The translations under genes and the position numbers were made by a program. Of a stretch of DNA of 43,491 bases, positions 40,321 through 43,491 are shown in pieces (position 1 is the first letter of the stretch; each line of letters opens with the position of its first letter). The notes under the pieces were generated by a model. The model worked only from the letters and a program-made list of their open reading frames with translations, was not told the origin of the DNA and did not search any database. The stretch comes from a virus. The DNA is taken from the IMG/VR virus record IMGVR_UViG_3300042888_000094, positions 1 through 43,491 of that record; one strand, given 5' to 3'.

Positions 40321-40353
40321 CCTGGGAGCCAAAGAAGGGGTATGGCTCCCAGG
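40321..40353 (-). other. Perfect 11-bp RNA hairpin after the major capsid gene
   Basis: CCTGGGAGCCA and TGGCTCCCAGG arms are separated by 11 bases in the 94-base gap after the capsid stop. There is no T-run on either side (GCATAATC follows on the minus strand). It may protect the 3' end of the capsid message, act as a processing site, or partly reduce read-through, so capsid protein is made in excess over downstream genes. Confidence 0.65.
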
Positions 40354-40377
40354 ACAGAATCGGGGAAAGATTGGCTA

Positions 40378-41505
40378 TTAGTTTGTGTAAACCTTAACGA
40401 TAGCCTGGTCGGTGATAACACCTAGACCCCAAATTGCGTACCAAGCAAGAGCGTGCTCACGACCGAAGTCAAGAACGCCACCATCACGAAGTTCAACTGG
40501 GAGAGAGATTGCGTGACCGAATGCATTGTCACCAATCATGATTGATTCGTAAACTTCAGCACCGTTACCTGTTGCTGATGTTAGGTAACCCTTTTCTGCA
40601 GTGAAATCTGCAGACTCTGGGTTTCCACCTGAACCTGGGGCTGTGTTAGCCTTAACAGGAACGCTGTACTGATCTGCTGGAGTTCCAACAGCAGTTGAAG
40701 TTGTGTATGCAGCGTTAACTGCCAACTTCTTAACCTGTGTTGTTTCGATGAATACTACGTCGTATAGACGACCGATTTCACCGAGCATGAAGTTACCTGG
40801 AGCAGCGTACTTTGTAACTTCGATGAACTCTGGGTTCGAACGAATGTCACGTGACTGCTTTGGGTGTACGAACTGTACATATGTCTCACCTAAGCGAGGG
40901 ATGTTCTTACCAGCAAGGGTAAGAGCAGCATCCTTAACAGCGCCAGTTGACAACTTGAAGTTACCATCTAGGTCTGAGATCTGTGTTGCTGCTGTTCCTT
41001 CGTTGTACCAGTCGTTAACACCTTGAACGCCTGAACGGTCGTAACCGAACACTGCTGATGTTGCTGCTGATAGTGTGTTGCGAGCCTGTACATCTAGGTA
41101 CTGCGCCATGTGGCGACCTAGAAGACGTGATGCTGACGCCATAACGTCATCAAATGATGCGTTAAGAAGTAGTTCAGAAACCGCTACTGCGTAGCCGTGT
41201 TCTGCAACTGTGATTGCGATCTGCTCTGCTGTTAGAGCGTTGGTTGTCATACGAACACCTTCAGTTAGAGGTGTTGGATCGATACCAAAGTTCTTGTAAC
41301 GGAGGAAGTTAACGCGAAGACCAGGTGCTACACCTAGTTCTGTCTTCTTAACTGCGAATTGCTCGAAGCGAAGAATTGGCATTGCCTGGAACAAGATTTC
41401 CTTGCTCCAGATTGTTTGAATTGCTTGGTTCAAAGATGAGTTTGAACCTGAGTATGCTGTAGGCGCTCCTGCGAGTTGCCCAGTACCTGTAATTGCACTT
41501 GCCAT
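40378..41505 (-). CDS. Major capsid protein (HK97 fold, N4-gp56/P22-coat-like family)
   Basis: A 375-residue capsid protein. The N-terminal region (QTIWSKEILFQAMPILRFEQ, then GLRVNFLRYKNF and PLTEGVRMTTNALTAEQIAI) and EHGYAVAVSELLLNASFDDV follow the N4-gp56-type capsid family. RLGETYVQFVHPKQSRDIRS and ALAWYAIWGLGVI in the C-terminal half are consistent with it. It follows the scaffold gene, and a hairpin lies after its stop. AAAGGA ten bases upstream supports the ATG. The shell of the virion consists of many copies. Confidence 0.9.
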   Translation of the reverse strand: MASAITGTGQLAGAPTAYSGSNSSLNQAIQTIWSKEILFQAMPILRFEQFAVKKTELGVAPGLRVNFLRYKNFGIDPTPLTEGVRMTTNALTAEQIAITVAEHGYAVAVSELLLNASFDDVMASASRLLGRHMAQYLDVQARNTLSAATSAVFGYDRSGVQGVNDWYNEGTAATQISDLDGNFKLSTGAVKDAALTLAGKNIPRLGETYVQFVHPKQSRDIRSNPEFIEVTKYAAPGNFMLGEIGRLYDVVFIETTQVKKLAVNAAYTTSTAVGTPADQYSVPVKANTAPGSGGNPESADFTAEKGYLTSATGNGAEVYESIMIGDNAFGHAISLPVELRDGGVLDFGREHALAWYAIWGLGVITDQAIVKVYTN

Positions 41506-41544
41506 TTAGGTCAAGTCCTTTCTTAATTGGTTAGTTGGAAGGGA

Positions 41545-42318
41545 TTACTGATCGAACAGTCCCTGACCACGATTGCTGGCGGCAGTGCCAAGTAACTTGG
41601 CTCTTTGTTTCGCATAGTCGGCCATTGTCATGTCCCGAATTGCATCGGGTGTATACGATTGTTGTGACGAGTCATTATCGAGGGGTCCTGAGGCAGGTGC
41701 GGTAATTCGAGTACCTGCCATTTGTTGCTTCGCAGATTGCATTGCTGCTTGCGCAGATTGCAAAATACTTGAAGACTTATCTTTGAGAGTAGCGATGCTG
41801 CTCTCAACTTCATCGGGAGTATTACCTTGAATCAGATCAATCAGTTCAGGAACGATATTGTCCCGCTCTTGTTCCAAACGATTCTGACGGTAATTCATTA
41901 GTTCTTGGAACCTGCGCTCTTGCTCTAGTAGAGCAAATGCACGTTCTCTTTCAAGACGTTCGTTCTCTAATTGAGAACTAAATTCTTGCTCCTTCTTTGC
42001 GAGGAGTTCTTTGAACGATAGGTTGTCTTCCTCTTCTTGCTTACGCTTTGCCTCTGTTTCTTTTTCAAGAACAACACGGAGGTTTTCACGCTCAGCCTCT
42101 TTGGCTGCGGCATCTTCTGCCCGAGCCTTTGCTGCTGCAAGTTCTTCTTTCATCTTTTCCATCTGAGGATATAACTTTGCTTTTTCTTGCTCACGAGCCT
42201 TAGCAATGTCATCTGCGGTATACACAGAACTCACCTCATTCTGAAAAACTGTTTGTGCTGTAACTGCTTCTGCTAGTTGCGGAGACAGTAGGTCAGCGGT
42301 TTCTACTTGGTTTTCCAT
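41545..42318 (-). CDS. Scaffolding protein
   Basis: A 257-residue protein from the ATG at 42318, which has AGGTGA at proper distance. A GTG three codons earlier lacks an SD and is rejected. Residues about 45-145 form a very long Glu/Lys/Arg/Ala-rich helix with coiled-coil character (EEEDNLSFKELLAKKEQEFS, ERAFALLEQERRFQELMNYR). The C-terminus is flexible (GTRITAPASGPLDNDSSQQS) with a short helix (MADYAKQRAKLLG) that may bind capsid subunits. Position between portal and capsid is the classic scaffold place. No protease motif is seen. Confidence 0.8.
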   Translation of the reverse strand: MENQVETADLLSPQLAEAVTAQTVFQNEVSSVYTADDIAKAREQEKAKLYPQMEKMKEELAAAKARAEDAAAKEAERENLRVVLEKETEAKRKQEEEDNLSFKELLAKKEQEFSSQLENERLERERAFALLEQERRFQELMNYRQNRLEQERDNIVPELIDLIQGNTPDEVESSIATLKDKSSSILQSAQAAMQSAKQQMAGTRITAPASGPLDNDSSQQSYTPDAIRDMTMADYAKQRAKLLGTAASNRGQGLFDQ

Positions 42319-42383
42319 AGTAATCACCTATATTTTCTGGGTCTTTGTCCGAATGCCTTGCGGCGTGCCACTGGGTTTTATTA

Positions 42384-42443
42384 CGAGATAATTGCATTAC
42401 ATTTTAATGCAAATGTCTCGATATACTCTGATTTTTTATCAGA
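42384..42443 (-). other. Two RNA hairpins between portal and scaffold genes
   Basis: In the 130-base gap, TCTGAT/ATCAGA arms around five bases lie at 42427-42443. A longer element at 42384-42420 has perfect 8-base arms (TTGCATTA/TAATGCAA) around five bases, an internal 3x3 loop, and outer 5-base arms (CGAGA/TCTCG). No T-run follows on the minus strand, so they are not ordinary terminators. They may process or stabilise the portal/scaffold message. Confidence 0.45.
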
Positions 42444-42448
42444 ATCTT

Positions 42449-43491
42449 CTATTCCTTATCAACCGTTCTGCGCTGTGGGAGTTTAGTTCCATAGGCATCG
42501 GTGACAAGTTTATTGCGGAGATCGGCTTCAGCCTGGACTTCAATTCCCTTAGTCTCTTGGCTGGCAGGGTTCTGCGGGTTGGTTGGGTCCTGTGGTCCCA
42601 TCATGCCGTCACCCATAATGTCGCCATCGCCTAGTTGCATTGGCTGCATCGGGATAGCGGAGTTGCCATCAGGTCCTGGCATCATGCCAGTCATGTCCAT
42701 GATCTGCTTCTGGATCTGGATCTTTACAAGTTGTAGTGCGCCATCTGCCTCAGCATCAGAAATAAGTTCTTGACGAATCTCCTCTAACTTCTCCTCTGGG
42801 AATTCTTCACCAAGAGTACGAAGTGCACCTTCCTTAGACTCAAGTCCCATACCCAATTTAGTCTGGATTTCATTAAGAGCAATTAACTTATCAAGAGGAA
42901 GTGGTTGTGGGAAGTGAGCATAGTTCATGTAAGAAATTGGGTCATTAGGATCAAGCATTGGTAGTTGACCCTCTTTAATTGGGCCATCTACATCTGGGTT
43001 GTAGATCATCGTCTCTGGTTCCTTGAGGTAGAGAGTACGAAGTGCTAACTCATTAATTCTTTCAATACCTTTACCATATTGAGCAACCTTCTGTGAATAG
43101 CGGTTCATCAATGGCTGGTACTGGATAGAAAGTGCAACACCTGAAGTGTTAGAGATTGCTTGAACTTGTCCCAGTGCGGTTTCTGGGATGTTCATAAGTT
43201 CGTGCATTGAGCGCTTTAGAAGTTCGAGATACTTTAAAGCACCATCAATACCTTGGGCGCCGCCTTCAAGATTGAAGACCTGAGCATCTTTTGGAAGACC
43301 GCCCCAAACCTTCTTAGCACCCTTTTCCAAGTTAGAGGCTTTAGCACCCACGATCACCGTTACTGGTGATGCGTGGTAGTTAATGATGTCAGCGACATCA
43401 GTGCTAATTTCGTTATATGCACGGTTGATAGTGATGATGTCGTGTGCGTCCGAGAGACCCCACGGCGATCCTGAAACAGGAACATTAGGTA
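42449..43491 (-). CDS. Portal protein, C-terminal part (5' end outside the window)
   Basis: The frame is open to the end of the window, so the first 134 bases are read as part of it (PNVPVSGSPWGLSDAHDIIT, then EISTDVADIINYHASPVTVI). The visible 347 or so residues include GAKASNLEKGAKKVWGGLPK, LLKRSMHELMNIPETALGQ with SGVALSIQYQPLMNRYSQKV, and a Met/Pro/Gly-rich flexible end. These correspond to the clip/stem and crown of dodecameric portals. It forms the DNA gate of the head. The N-terminus and the terminase must lie beyond the window. Confidence 0.85.
   Translation of the reverse strand, partial: PNVPVSGSPWGLSDAHDIITINRAYNEISTDVADIINYHASPVTVIVGAKASNLEKGAKKVWGGLPKDAQVFNLEGGAQGIDGALKYLELLKRSMHELMNIPETALGQVQAISNTSGVALSIQYQPLMNRYSQKVAQYGKGIERINELALRTLYLKEPETMIYNPDVDGPIKEGQLPMLDPNDPISYMNYAHFPQPLPLDKLIALNEIQTKLGMGLESKEGALRTLGEEFPEEKLEEIRQELISDAEADGALQLVKIQIQKQIMDMTGMMPGPDGNSAIPMQPMQLGDGDIMGDGMMGPQDPTNPQNPASQETKGIEVQAEADLRNKLVTDAYGTKLPQRRTVDKE

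Overview
This window is a contiguous piece of a tailed, contractile (myovirus-type) bacteriophage genome, class Caudoviricetes. Essentially every gene lies on the minus strand, so transcription runs from high to low coordinates. Genes are packed with 1-8 nt overlaps (TAATG, ATGA), and no gene-free stretch exceeds about 140 bases. Base composition is moderate GC by eye. The SWIM-type protein, the small 'MAWDDSEEAH' protein and the DnaC/DnaB set resemble proteins I associate with actinobacteriophages, so an actinobacterial (possibly freshwater) host is an inference, not a demonstration. No tRNA, integrase, CRISPR, reverse transcriptase or insertion sequence was seen.

Layout in transcription order. 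(1) Head module, 43491-39912: C-terminal part of a portal protein (cut by the window edge), a coiled-coil scaffold, an HK97-fold major capsid protein and a small head protein. It closes with a textbook intrinsic terminator at 39838-39892. (2) A connector/adaptor-like protein, then about 18 kb of adhesin and fibre genes, 39777-20964: two small-tip fibres, a 1125-aa collagen-like fibre with a C1q/TNF-like jelly-roll, and four glycine-rich proteins (two with Fn3 domains, one with a LamG-type lectin). Each glycine-rich gene is followed at once by a small gene; three of those small proteins are clear paralogs. Embedded in this block are a GH130-like five-bladed-propeller protein and a TPR-methyltransferase. 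(3) A neck-like gene followed by a chain of five tiny, highly charged, overlapping genes, 20914-19578, ending in a second terminator with a UACG loop at 19550-19571. (4) Tail and baseplate module, 19475-4148: neck and tail-completion proteins, sheath, tube, a zinc-ribbon tail assembly chaperone with a probable +1-frame extension, tape measure with M23 peptidase and a lysozyme-like region, LysM/hub proteins, gp25, baseplate J, gp5-like spike, fibre-like proteins and a gpI-like protein with carbohydrate-binding-like domains. (5) A small membrane protein, an acidic Rossmann-like protein, then a replication module, 3280-1: a winged-helix initiator-like protein with an internal HNH nuclease, a one-TM micropeptide, a small basic protein, a DnaC-like loader, a SWIM zinc protein, an unknown protein and the first codons of a DnaB-like helicase.

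The parts fit one lytic-type virion programme. The head is built around the scaffold, the contractile tail carries its own wall-cutting enzymes in the tape measure, and a large set of modular adhesins probably sets host range. The most unusual features are the repeated adhesin-plus-small-partner pairs, the carbohydrate-active/methyltransferase pair inside the fibre block, the overlapping micro-gene chain, and the HNH domain inside the initiator.
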